NCBI RefSeq assembly: GCF_003721515.1
Contig: NZ_RJJD01000003.1
Location: 310,001 to 374,000 of the forward strand
DNA from: Rufibacter latericius
GTDB taxonomy: Bacteria; Bacteroidota; Bacteroidia; Cytophagales; Hymenobacteraceae
Length of the DNA: 64,000 nt
Direction of reading: 5' to 3'
Under the pieces are notes generated by a model that was not told where the DNA came from, made no database searches, and saw nothing but the letters and a program-made list of their open reading frames with translations. Position numbers and translations under genes: made by a program. Below are positions 9,298 to 17,005 of this stretch, one piece after another (the first letter of the stretch is position 1; each line of letters begins with the position of its first letter).

Positions 9298-10614
9298 ATG
9301 CAGGTGACGGAAAAACTAACGACATATTATCACTTTTATCAGGAACTGAAAGAGAAAGGCGGTCCTGAGGAAAATACTGAGCTGTTTGAGGCGGTTATTG
9401 AATTAGAGGAGGAGATTATGGCCGCTTATGGGCTTCCTCCCTCCCACACCCATCTGCAGATTCTGTGGCAGTTCACGGAGAAGGTTTCTCCTACTTCTGA
9501 GGTATTAGAAGAAACCCAGGAGCAGCTCAAAGCCGCTGCGACAGAACACCTGATGGCACCGGTGAAAACCAACTTGGAGCTATTGCAGGAAGCAAAATCA
9601 GGGAAGATGAGCGCCTTCAACGTGTTGCCTGAGATTGGTCAGCCCACTCATGATTATCCTATTTTCCTTTTTGAGGAAATGCTCCTGAAAGACAAAGCCA
9701 CCCCTGAGGCGGTACTCCAGGAAATGGAATCAGTGAAGGAGCTGGATTGCTATGGAGAAGTAGCCACGCTGCTGTACTATCACCGCAAAACCTTCCGGAG
9801 GACTAAGATCTACAAAGACCTGAAACCGCACCTGCAGTTCCTGGACACCTACCTGCAACAACTCAAGAATTTGGGTGACAGCGAGGAGCACAGCATCTTT
9901 GTTTCCAGCCTTATTCAGAAAGAGATCAAAGAAACCCCGACCTCATTTACCCCAACCTTGCCTGAAGACGAGCTGCTGCCCCTCATCGGGATAGATCCTG
10001 CGTCCTATTCGCCAGAATCTATCCTTCTCACTCAGGTTTTTGAGATGGAGGAAATTGTCTATGACATTGATACCGCCGTAACTGTCTCCGGAAAACTTAC
10101 CTCGGGCCCAGAACCCAAACCTTTGTCGCTGGGGTTTGACGTAAAGGAACTCCTGCAGCTGTTTGCCCAGTACTCTGAAAAAGGCGAACAGATCCTGGAC
10201 TTCTTCGTTCGGGGGCAAGAAGAAGCCTTGGAAGACTCCCCTATTGTCATTAACCTGAAAGACAGAACCGGCGAAACCTTTTCTGCCCATCTGCACTACT
10301 TCAAGGTGTATAAGCCCTTGGTGTTGGGCGAAGACGGTACCCACCAGGTGATGCAGGAGGAGTTTTACCTGGTTGAGGAGATTCTGGAGCGGAAGGCCTA
10401 CGACGCAAAACAACTGGAGACTTCCCAAAGCTCCCTTTCCATCATATTCCAGCACCTCTTGAAAAGCTATCAGCTGTTCACTGAGTTTCTATTAGCCGGT
10501 GAAAAGGAGGACAAGGCTCGGGTTGAAACGGGGTTAGAGAACCCCACCACCTTTGAACTGGCCCGTCAACTTTACACCTTACACCAACACGGCGGCAAAG
10601 TAGATTTCACTTAA
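9298..10614 (+). CDS. Uncharacterised 438-residue cytoplasmic protein
   Basis: I do not recognise a family. The protein is acidic and mostly helical by eye, without signal peptide or membrane segment. Glu-rich helices occur near 20-50 (ELFEAVIELEEEIMAAYG) and there are heptad-like Leu patterns near 75-110 and 160-190. A more beta-like stretch near 290-320 (IVINLKDRTGETFSAHLHYF) is the most domain-like part. Codon use matches the neighbours, and the ORF is long and uninterrupted, so it is real. The next downstream feature is tRNA-Glu, about 350 bp away. The start at 9298 is the first ATG in this frame; an ORF overlapping it at 9186-9368 has no protein character. Confidence 0.75.
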   Translation: MQVTEKLTTYYHFYQELKEKGGPEENTELFEAVIELEEEIMAAYGLPPSHTHLQILWQFTEKVSPTSEVLEETQEQLKAAATEHLMAPVKTNLELLQEAKSGKMSAFNVLPEIGQPTHDYPIFLFEEMLLKDKATPEAVLQEMESVKELDCYGEVATLLYYHRKTFRRTKIYKDLKPHLQFLDTYLQQLKNLGDSEEHSIFVSSLIQKEIKETPTSFTPTLPEDELLPLIGIDPASYSPESILLTQVFEMEEIVYDIDTAVTVSGKLTSGPEPKPLSLGFDVKELLQLFAQYSEKGEQILDFFVRGQEEALEDSPIVINLKDRTGETFSAHLHYFKVYKPLVLGEDGTHQVMQEEFYLVEEILERKAYDAKQLETSQSSLSIIFQHLLKSYQLFTEFLLAGEKEDKARVETGLENPTTFELARQLYTLHQHGGKVDFT

Positions 10615-10689
10615 TACCTGCTTGGGCATATTAGTGAAAGCTACCAGGAAGAAGTAATTTAGTTTGATAGGGATTCTTTAGGTTCCCAA

Positions 10690-10725
10690 GTTTTGAGGCT
10701 GTTTTGCTTAAAAGGGCCTCAAAAC
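10690..10725. repeat. Intergenic palindromic element, near-perfect
   Basis: GTTTTGAGGCTGTTTT-gctt-AAAAGGGCCTCAAAAC. Fourteen of 16 positions pair and one more is a wobble; GAGGC pairs with GCCTC. Confidence 0.8.
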
Positions 10726-10772
10726 GGTTCCTTCTCTGTTTACAAAGCCAGGTATTTTCTGCCAAGGCCTTC

Positions 10773-10807
10773 GTTTTTCGCCTGTTTCCTAGAAAACAGG
10801 TTCTAAG
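10773..10807. repeat. Intergenic palindromic element, second copy in spacer
   Basis: GTTTTTCGCCTGTTTCC...GAAAACAGGTTCTAAG; the inner CCTGTTT pairs with AAACAGG. It lies 47 bp after the previous copy. Confidence 0.6.
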
Positions 10808-10916
10808 AGAAAAAAATTATTAAAAATATTTCGGCGGGATATTTCTTCTGTATCAACTACTTAGAAGAATTCGAGGTATAAAACGATCAAAAACACAGCT
10901 TTTTTTCAGAAAGAAG

Positions 10917-10948
10917 TTTGGCAGATCAAAATCACCCCGCTATATTTG
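10917..10948 (+). promoter_or_regulatory. Promoter of tRNA-Glu
   Basis: TTTG at 10917-10920, 20 bases, TATATTTG at 10941-10948. This is a textbook Bacteroidota -33/-7 promoter (TTTG / TAnnTTTG), ending 20 bp before the mature tRNA. Confidence 0.85.
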
Positions 10949-10968
10949 CACCATCAAAACCGAAAGAT

Positions 10969-11040
10969 GGTCCGTTCGTCTAGGGGTTAGGACACCAGAT
11001 TTTCATTCTGGTAACAGGGGTTCGATTCCCCTACGGACTA
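10969..11040 (+). tRNA. tRNA-Glu (anticodon TTC)
   Basis: 72-nt cloverleaf. The acceptor GGTCCGT pairs with ACGGACT (first pair G-T wobble) with discriminator A. D arm GTCTAGGGGTTAGGAC; anticodon arm CCAGA-TTTTCAT-TCTGG with TTC in the loop; T arm AGGGG-TTCGATT-CCCCT. The 3' CCA is not encoded (CTA follows). It is transcribed alone between its own promoter and a strong terminator, and reads GAA/GAG codons. Confidence 0.97.
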
Positions 11041-11044
11041 CTAG

Positions 11045-11074
11045 AAAGCCTCTCAGTTCCTTCTGAGAGGCTTT
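11045..11074 (+). terminator. Intrinsic terminator of tRNA-Glu
   Basis: 12-bp perfect stem AAAGCCTCTCAG / CTGAGAGGCTTT with a 6-nt loop, followed by further T's, starting 5 bp after the tRNA. Confidence 0.92.
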
Positions 11075-11075
11075 T

Positions 11076-11832
11076 TTATTGACCTTGGGACACTATCCGG
11101 ACACCAATTTACCAGCAGCAAGAAATAAGGCAGCCAATATCTTGCCTTACCAAGCCTTCTGATTAGGTTGAATAGGATGCTTCCCCTGGTTACAAATGCC
11201 CGTAATTCACTGATGACTGCGTTCTCCCCTCCTAATTTTGTCAAGTCCGATTAAGGGGGCGCACGGATCTTAAGGGGGCGCACGGATCCGGTTTAAAGCA
11301 TGGGAAATGGATTATCTGCCCGCCAATTACTTAAAAGAATAGGAAGTCAAATTACCCGGCCCAGAGAGGCCCTTGTGAGGGCCGGTTTAGGCTTCCTAAT
11401 TCCTAATTCTAAGGTAATCGGTGAATTATGATTTCTCCACCACTAGCCAGTTATGGACGGTTTTCCAACCATCATGGATAATTCAAACTGTTCGCTCCCG
11501 CCGCCATAACAAAGGATCTTTCAGTGAATCTCTCACCTACCTGTTTATCAAACAAGAACCAACTTTGAATTATGAAGTGGCTAAAAGGGATGCAACATTG
11601 CTATATGAGCTTACAAAGTTTCTTGTACGATGAAATGGCCGTCCTTTGGGATACCATTGAACATGATTTTTTGCAGTGTTTTTGTTCGGTCCGGAAAGCC
11701 TGGAGTCTGCCTTTGGGTAGGATCGCTGGCTTTTAGGCCTGGGGCAGGGCTACCTTTGGGCTTGGTTGTGTTTCTAACCTTAAAGTGCTTTTACCTTAAA
11801 GTCCAGTAAAGGCTTTTCCATCATAACTAAAC
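11076..11832. other. Gene-poor patch behind tRNA-Glu
   Basis: No gene I can support. It contains a tandem 19-bp repeat (11251-11288), a short GGCCCT/AGGGCC hairpin near 11370-11385, and several short ORFs without family resemblance (11421-11633 and 11572-11736 on plus, 11053-11244 on minus). Sites behind tRNA genes often receive mobile DNA. I searched by eye for a repeat of the tRNA 3' end and found none, so integration is only a possibility. Decayed insertion-sequence debris is an equally good reading. Confidence 0.4.
11251..11288. repeat. Two tandem copies of a 19-bp G-rich unit
   Basis: TTAAGGGGGCGCACGGATC occurs twice back to back (11251-11269, 11270-11288), identical. It resembles the kind of end sequence left by insertion elements, but no transposase is next to it. 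Confidence 0.8.
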
Positions 11833-12372
11833 TCAGCAGCCGCCTTTTCGTGGGACACGTTTAAAAATTTCTTTACCATCCCGTTCCACGTAGTCGCCCG
11901 ATACGATTGGATATGAATACTTGGGCGCATGTGATACGGTACGGCTTCTTATGATTATTCTGTCGTTAACTTTCAGGCTGTGCAATTGCTCAAGTTGCGC
12001 CTTTTCCGGCTCAAATTTTACAATGTAATCGTCACCATTTATCCTGACCATCACTCCGAAACCTAATCGTGAGCCTGGCGGAAGAGAAAGAGAGGTTATA
12101 ACTCCCTCCATATTGGTATAATCCCTAATGGCCTTATTGATTTTAGCCTCACCGGCAAACACTTTTTTACCTGCGGGGGATGCTTCCCATTCTTTGTACT
12201 TTATACCTTCAGGGGTAGCCTCCCATTCTTTCAGTGCGGCTTCCCTTTCAGAAGCAGAGAGCGGCTTCGGGGTTGGTTTTTCAGAAGTTTCCTTTTTGAC
12301 TTCTTGATTTGCAAATACTAGCCCGCTTACCACAACCAGCGGTAAGATCAGTGCATAAATAATTTTTTTCAT
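11833..12372 (-). CDS. Secreted 179-residue protein with WEA(T/S)P repeat
   Basis: The signal peptide (MKKIIYALILPLVVVSGLVFA) ends at about residue 21. A charged linker contains two near-identical units, EWEATPEGIKYK and EWEASPAGKKVF, near residues 49-72. The remaining roughly 100 residues look like one small beta-rich domain (GFGVMVRINGDDYIVKFEP, KVNDRIIIRSRTV). I do not recognise the family. It is divergent from the membrane-anchored regulator next door with 150 bp between the starts, so it is a natural candidate for that regulator's target or its periplasmic ligand partner; this is inference from layout. Confidence 0.7.
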   Translation of the reverse strand: MKKIIYALILPLVVVSGLVFANQEVKKETSEKPTPKPLSASEREAALKEWEATPEGIKYKEWEASPAGKKVFAGEAKINKAIRDYTNMEGVITSLSLPPGSRLGFGVMVRINGDDYIVKFEPEKAQLEQLHSLKVNDRIIIRSRTVSHAPKYSYPIVSGDYVERDGKEIFKRVPRKGGC

Positions 12373-12522
12373 ATTTTCTGTACTTTTGTTTAAAATCGAT
12401 CTTTCTCCTGAGAAATCAGTTCCGTTTATGGTTGGTGCAATAAATATACGTTTATAGTGCTCAGCCCTAGAGACTTTGCCTGTAAATAAGAGTGTAAACT
12501 TTGTAAATTATTTCTTGACATT

Positions 12523-13455
12523 ATGTTTTTTCCAAGAAATCTGTTGCCAGTCAAACGAAAACACCGGGGCGGATTATTACTACTCACTTTTATCTCTATC
12601 ATCTGCCTAGCTTTCAGCATGACCGGCAATGATGACTTTGACTTTGCCAGAAGGGAAATTATGCTTCGTCGAATCGGACATGAAACACTCCTTCAGTCGG
12701 GCGACAGTGTATCAAGGGTACTACCGGTGAAGAAAATCGGCGAAAATGAATACCAGATCAGTTTTGAGAATGCGTTTACCTTTCAACCCGATTCGCTGGT
12801 GCATACGACTAAGCGTTTGCTGGCCAACGACCCGCTGGCAAGTGATTATGTGGTTAACGTTCTGAATTGTGGCGATTCTAGCGTAGCTTATGGGTATGCT
12901 ATTTCCGGAAATAAAAAAGATGACCTTATAGCCTGCCTGGGCAGAAAGCAGCCCAAAGCATGTTATCTTATAAACATCACCTTTCAATCTGCGGAAACAA
13001 ATACAGCAAAGATTGGGTATCTGCTGGGCAGCCTGGCTTTATTAGCGGTTATGGGTTATATTCTTTTGAGACCTGCTAAACCGCTAAGTGTTCTACCCGA
13101 AGATCAGTCTGCTATACCCGAGGATTATCTTACCGGATTCCAGAATCCGTCTACCGGTAAGTTTACCTTGGGGTCGATGTCGTTCGATGCGGAGGCGCGT
13201 AAGCTCATGATAAATGAAAAGACCATGGACTTGACCAAAACAGAAACCCGTTTACTACGCATTTTCGCGTTGACTCCTAACGAGGCTGTAGAGAGAAGCC
13301 GGCTGCAGAAAGAGATATGGGAAGATGAAGGTGTTATAGTAGGCCGCAGTTTGGATATGTTCATATCAAAACTTAGAAAAAAATTGGAATTTGATCCCAA
13401 CATCAAGATTGTTGTCATACGCGGCAAAGGATATAAGCTTGAAATTAGTGCTTAA
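12523..13455 (+). CDS. Membrane-anchored winged-helix regulator (ToxR-like logic, other topology)
   Basis: 310 residues. An N-terminal helix (about 18-34, LLLLTFISIICLAFSM) is followed by an extracytoplasmic domain of about 130 residues with two or three Cys (LNCGDSS, ACLGRKQPKACY). A second helix lies near 165-183 (IGYLLGSLALLAVMGYILL). After a linker comes an OmpR/PhoB-type winged helix from about 215 to the end (FDAEARKLMINEKTMDLTKT, LDMFISKLRKKLEFDP, IRGKGYKLEIS). It appears to be a one-component sensor that stays in the membrane and binds DNA directly, with no receiver domain. ToxR and CadC have the DNA-binding domain first; here it is last. The likely target is the divergent secreted-protein gene. 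Confidence 0.85.
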   Translation: MFFPRNLLPVKRKHRGGLLLLTFISIICLAFSMTGNDDFDFARREIMLRRIGHETLLQSGDSVSRVLPVKKIGENEYQISFENAFTFQPDSLVHTTKRLLANDPLASDYVVNVLNCGDSSVAYGYAISGNKKDDLIACLGRKQPKACYLINITFQSAETNTAKIGYLLGSLALLAVMGYILLRPAKPLSVLPEDQSAIPEDYLTGFQNPSTGKFTLGSMSFDAEARKLMINEKTMDLTKTETRLLRIFALTPNEAVERSRLQKEIWEDEGVIVGRSLDMFISKLRKKLEFDPNIKIVVIRGKGYKLEISA

Positions 13456-14088
13456 GAAAATCCTCCTGCCTCGAACCGAGGTTATTAGATTTCATTAGCC
13501 ATTTGTAAAACCCTAAAAATAGCAGCAGCTGACCCGGTAATATATCTGGTAGGTTAATAGCTGCCGCTATGGCCGCCGGCAGCTCTTCCAAGGTCAGGTC
13601 AGTGCAGTAGCCGGGGCGCCAGTTGTCTCCAGTACTCGGCTAGGGAACCGGCGTCAAATGCATCAAACCCGGTTACCCTATCAAGGTCATAGTCACCCTC
13701 AGGTCAACTTCCCTGTCTGCAGCGATAGGGATGGCAATGCGGTCAGGGCCTCCCGCCGGTCTGCCTTTTATCTCAAAGGAATTCGAACCGATCGCATTCC
13801 AGGCCTTTGCTACCGGGCGTCCTAATTGCTCCCGCACCCAGAGACTTTCGACCTGCCAGTCCTCTATCCTTTCTATTCTACTGTCTCGTTCCGGATAGTA
13901 GTTGGAGGTGTCAATGCAAAAATCAATATGGATAAGGTTCGATAATTCAATACTACGGACTACTTCATAGCCCTTAAGTGAAAGCTGATGGGGATTTTTT
14001 TTAGATCTCCTACCGGGGTGAGACGAACCTTATCACCCACGATTGGCAGTTTGGTTATCAATATGGAGTCGCGATTAATTTTATTCAT
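13445..14088 (-). pseudogene. Frameshifted third gene of the kinase-regulator operon
   Basis: ATG at 14088 lies 4 bp after the regulator stop. It opens a frame reading MNKINRDSILITKLPIVGDK, then VRLTPVGDLKK, then runs into an A8 tract (13995-14002). Moving to the frame equivalent to A9 continues plausibly as NPHQLSLKGYEVVRSIEL and LIHIDFCIDTSNYYPERD up to a TAA at 13673-13675. Further protein-like stretches follow in two more frames: GFDAFDAGSLAEYWRQLAP (stop at 13599-13601), then YCTDLTLEELPAAIAAAINL ending at 13445, overlapping the 3' end of the convergent gene. So three frame changes are needed, or two small genes overlap. I do not recognise the product. Decay is likeliest; slippage at A8 is possible for the first shift. 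Confidence 0.6.
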
Positions 14089-14092
14089 TAAG

Positions 14093-14812
14093 TCAAATCC
14101 CACGCACGCGAATTGTTTTCTCCATTTCCTGCCGATAGTTCCTTCCTACAGGAAGTTCCTTGCCCATTACCTCCACATGGCAGGGGGAGAATGAATCTAC
14201 CTTATCCAAAGCCACTATGTACGACCGATGGATGCGGGCAAAGCTCTCCTCAGGCAGCATCTCTTCCAGAGAGGAGATGGTTTGCTTGGGTACAATCTGC
14301 TTGGAAGTAGTGACGATGCGCACATAGTCCTTCAGGCTTTCGATGTAAAGAATATCTGACACCATTACCTTCACCATCTTGCGGTCTACCCTGAAATAAA
14401 GAAACCTCTCGCTTGAGGCGTGTTGGGTATGGGGAGCAGAAGTGGTGGCACCTGAAAGTTCTGGTTGCTGTATTTTCTGGATGGCCCGCAGAAACCTTTC
14501 AAAGGAGATGGGTTTAAGTAAATAATCCACTACATCCAGGTCAAAAGCCTCTAGGGCGTACTCTGGGTAAGCAGTGGTGAAAATAACTTTGGGCGGGTGG
14601 CGCAGGGTCCTAAGGAAATGGGTTCCCAACAACTGGGGCATCTTTATGTCCAGGAACATCAGGTCTATGGGTTGCCGCTGAAGTTCTTCCAACGCTGCAA
14701 TGGCATTATGGCATTGCCCCACCAATTGCAGCATGGGCAAAGAAGCAATATGAGACTGCAACACGGCCTGGGCAGGCGGTTCATCATCTACTAGAAGACA
14801 TTTGATTTTCAT
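14093..14812 (-). CDS. LytTR-family response regulator
   Basis: 239 residues: an N-terminal receiver (CLLVDDEPPAQ acidic pocket; phospho-acceptor Asp in LMFLDIKMPQ near 56; TTAYPEYAL and LLKPISFERF signatures) and a C-terminal LytTR DNA-binding domain (ILYIESLKDYVRIVTTSKQI, FARIHRSYIVALDKVDSF). It should be phosphorylated by the kinase encoded just upstream; the ATG overlaps the kinase 3' end by four bases (14809-14812), indicating translational coupling. Target genes are unknown; LytTR regulators bind paired direct repeats, often near their own operon. Confidence 0.93.
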   Translation of the reverse strand: MKIKCLLVDDEPPAQAVLQSHIASLPMLQLVGQCHNAIAALEELQRQPIDLMFLDIKMPQLLGTHFLRTLRHPPKVIFTTAYPEYALEAFDLDVVDYLLKPISFERFLRAIQKIQQPELSGATTSAPHTQHASSERFLYFRVDRKMVKVMVSDILYIESLKDYVRIVTTSKQIVPKQTISSLEEMLPEESFARIHRSYIVALDKVDSFSPCHVEVMGKELPVGRNYRQEMEKTIRVRGI

Positions 14813-15996
14813 AGAGATTCATTGTAAAGCGGTTCTTCGGCGGATTTTCTGAACGTCAACCTGGTTTCGGTAGAATCCTGCTCGTTGCCTTGCTCCTCCA
14901 ATTGGAGTGTGAGGGTCACCAGAAAGGTTTCTGCTTCCTGCCAGATGCTCAACTCATGTATATTAGGATAAAGCAATTCTAATCTTTTCCGGACATTGGC
15001 AAGCCCAATCCCAGGCGCTACTGTATGCTCTCCCGGAAGTTGCGCCTCAGGAACGGCGTTCATGACCTTGAACTTCAACGTATGGCCCCTCACCAAAAGA
15101 TCAAGGCTCACCCAAGCCTGGTCCAGTTGTTCGCTTGCACCGTGTTTGAAGCTGTTTTCCAGAAAAGGCAGTAAAAGCAAAGGCGCGATCAGCATCCCTT
15201 CCAAATTCCCTTCAATGTTGACAGAAAGGTCAAGGCGTTGACCATACCGCATCCTCTCCAGCGCCAGGTAGTCCTGTAGCATCCCTATTTCTTTGGCGAG
15301 CGGCACTTTGGCCACGTTGCATTCATAAAGCATGTAGCGCAGCAGGCCAGACAGCTTGATCACCACCTCGGGGGCTTGTACCGATTGCACCAAGGTCAGG
15401 GAATACAGGTTATTGAGCGTATTAAACAGAAAATGCGGATGAACCTGGGCCTTCAACAATTTTAACTCTGCCTTCAGCTTCTCCCCCTCCAGTTGGATAG
15501 AAAGTTGGTTTTTATAGTACCAATGTTTCGCCAGTTTGATAGCCCCGGCAAACCCCGCAATACTTAAACCGCCCCGCAATCCCGCCATCAGGCCGAAGTA
15601 AAAACTGCTGCTTGGTTTCTCTACCCGGAAATAGTCCCGGAAAAAGACAACCAGGGTATCTGATATAAGATACGAAAGCGAGGAGGCGAGCAGGACGGTG
15701 GCGATCAAGCCAAGTAAAAATTCTGCATACCTCCCTTTGAACAGAAACCGGGGAATGAGCAGGTACATGAACGTGTAACTCAGCAACATGTGCGTAGGCA
15801 GAAAAGCCAACCCTTCTAGAAAAGAGAGCTTATAAAGGTTCGTCAGGTAGATAGGTGGTGAGATGGTGCCGCCCACCGGTTTGCTTCCATAGACAAGAGT
15901 AAAAAAGACCACGCAGACTGACCAGAAAACCAAGTGCCTGGCTACCCGATACTTTAGCTCCTCCGCGAATATGAACTTTGTGCCTACGGTTGCCAT
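14809..15996 (-). CDS. LytS-type sensor histidine kinase
   Basis: Start chosen at ATG 15996 (MATVGTKFIFAEEL), preceded by AAAAAAAGGAGCTTGTT, a clear Shine-Dalgarno sequence; a GTG 39 bp upstream opens the same frame but has no such site. Four or more membrane helices fill residues about 20-165. They are followed by a His_kinase domain with the phospho-acceptor in QVHPHFLFNTLNNLYSL and a HATPase with LLLLPFLENSFKHG and PGIGLANVRKRLELLYP. There is no large extracellular sensor domain, so the signal is probably sensed in or near the membrane. First gene of an operon with the LytTR regulator and the frameshifted gene. Confidence 0.92.
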   Translation of the reverse strand: MATVGTKFIFAEELKYRVARHLVFWSVCVVFFTLVYGSKPVGGTISPPIYLTNLYKLSFLEGLAFLPTHMLLSYTFMYLLIPRFLFKGRYAEFLLGLIATVLLASSLSYLISDTLVVFFRDYFRVEKPSSSFYFGLMAGLRGGLSIAGFAGAIKLAKHWYYKNQLSIQLEGEKLKAELKLLKAQVHPHFLFNTLNNLYSLTLVQSVQAPEVVIKLSGLLRYMLYECNVAKVPLAKEIGMLQDYLALERMRYGQRLDLSVNIEGNLEGMLIAPLLLLPFLENSFKHGASEQLDQAWVSLDLLVRGHTLKFKVMNAVPEAQLPGEHTVAPGIGLANVRKRLELLYPNIHELSIWQEAETFLVTLTLQLEEQGNEQDSTETRLTFRKSAEEPLYNESL

Positions 15997-16244
15997 AACA
16001 AGCTCCTTTTTTTGCTTTAAGATACAAGAAGGCACCTCAAAAGTCCACTTGGAAATCTCTTTGTAGACGAATGACTGGTTTCAGTCGCTGAACGGCAAAA
16101 AGCACCCTATTTTTCGGATAATCCTCCGGCAACGGTAGAGTAGCGATGGTTTAGTTACGACGGGCGAATAGCTGGGCAAAGGGTTTTCCCGCAGGTTACT
16201 TTAGCCTTACATCATCAAGGCATTTTAAACTAACCATTACTTCC

Positions 16245-16550
16245 ATGAAAAACATATTCCTGAAATTCGTACTCGTAGTTGGGCTTTTCACATTCCTTCC
16301 CAGCCCAAAGGTTTCCGCCCAAGCCCCAGCTAGTTCCTGGTACTGGGTGGTGGAATCCAATACCAGGCAGAAAAAGAGCAGTATTGTGCGTTTTTACAAC
16401 AAGGAACACCAACTGGTTTATGAGGAAAGTGTAACGGGCCGAAAACTGGACATCAAGAAGCCAAAGACCCGGAAACTGCTGGACAACGCCCTTCAGCAGG
16501 TGATGGTCACTCCTCCCACCTACGCCATATTGGGCAACAGGAAACCCTGA
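16245..16550 (+). CDS. Small secreted protein, 101 residues
   Basis: A signal peptide (MKNIFLKFVLVVGLFTFLPS..., cleavage near VSAQA) is followed by about 75 residues including SSWYWVVESNTRQKKSSIV and FYNKEHQLVYEESVTGRKLD. The pattern resembles small periplasmic proteins common in this phylum, with no catalytic motif. It is transcribed away from the kinase-regulator operon across a 248-bp spacer, so it could be a target of that system; this is inference. Confidence 0.7.
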   Translation: MKNIFLKFVLVVGLFTFLPSPKVSAQAPASSWYWVVESNTRQKKSSIVRFYNKEHQLVYEESVTGRKLDIKKPKTRKLLDNALQQVMVTPPTYAILGNRKP

Positions 16551-16652
16551 AAAACCAAAAGAGGAAACATTGATTGAAATTTCCTCTCCGCAATCTAAAA
16601 TGAAGGCTAAAAACGGAGAACTGGGAGTCAGCCGAACAGGCCATGGGTTTCC

Positions 16653-16687
16653 GTTTTTAGTCCATTTTCCTGAAACACTGCTAAAAC
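16653..16687. repeat. Intergenic palindromic element
   Basis: GTTTTTAGTCCATTTTCCTGAAACACTGCTAAAAC. The outer TTTTTAG/CTAAAAC and inner TTTTC/GAAA parts are conserved while the middle is loose. Confidence 0.65.
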
Positions 16688-16716
16688 TTCGAAATACGGT
16701 GTGGCGGATAATGTAA

Positions 16717-16753
16717 GCAAAGCCTTCCTATTGTTTCAGTAGGAGGGCTTTGC
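16717..16753. terminator. Hairpin, probable terminator
   Basis: GCAAAGCCTTCCTA pairs with TAGGAGGGCTTTGC (one wobble) around a 9-nt loop. It is the likely terminator of the small secreted protein gene. Confidence 0.6.
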
Positions 16754-16801
16754 TATTGTATTATGGGAGACTTATGAGATATAATCTCCCTTATACAATA
16801 G
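16753..16801. repeat. Imperfect AT-rich inverted repeat
   Basis: CTATTGTA...GGGAGA (16753-16770) faces TCTCCC...TACAATAG (16785-16801) with a 14-nt middle. It lies about 200 bp upstream of the 1509-residue gene and could be a leader structure or an operator. No other feature is seen up to 17005. Confidence 0.45.
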
Positions 16802-17005
16802 CATTTTTCACGTGTTTCCTAAAAAAATAGCATATAACTTCTAAAGAAATAAAAAAACCAGGAATACGGGTTTCCAGAGTGCACAATGGCAGGAGATTTC
16901 AGTTGTAGACTGATAAATATATAAAAGTTAGGATAAGAGAATTCTATATATTTACATAGCTAAATACATGAATTACAGCTATTCCAAATTATATAAACCA
17001 AATAA

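Noticed and set aside
9186-9368. 60-residue ORF before the 438-residue gene
   Set aside because: It overlaps the real gene's start in another frame and has no regular hydrophobic pattern.
11421-11736. Short ORFs behind tRNA-Glu as transposase remnants
   Set aside because: No DDE or other transposase motif could be seen, so I left them as unexplained.
10969-11832. Phage or island attachment site at tRNA-Glu
   Set aside because: No second copy of the tRNA 3' end and no integrase gene in the window.
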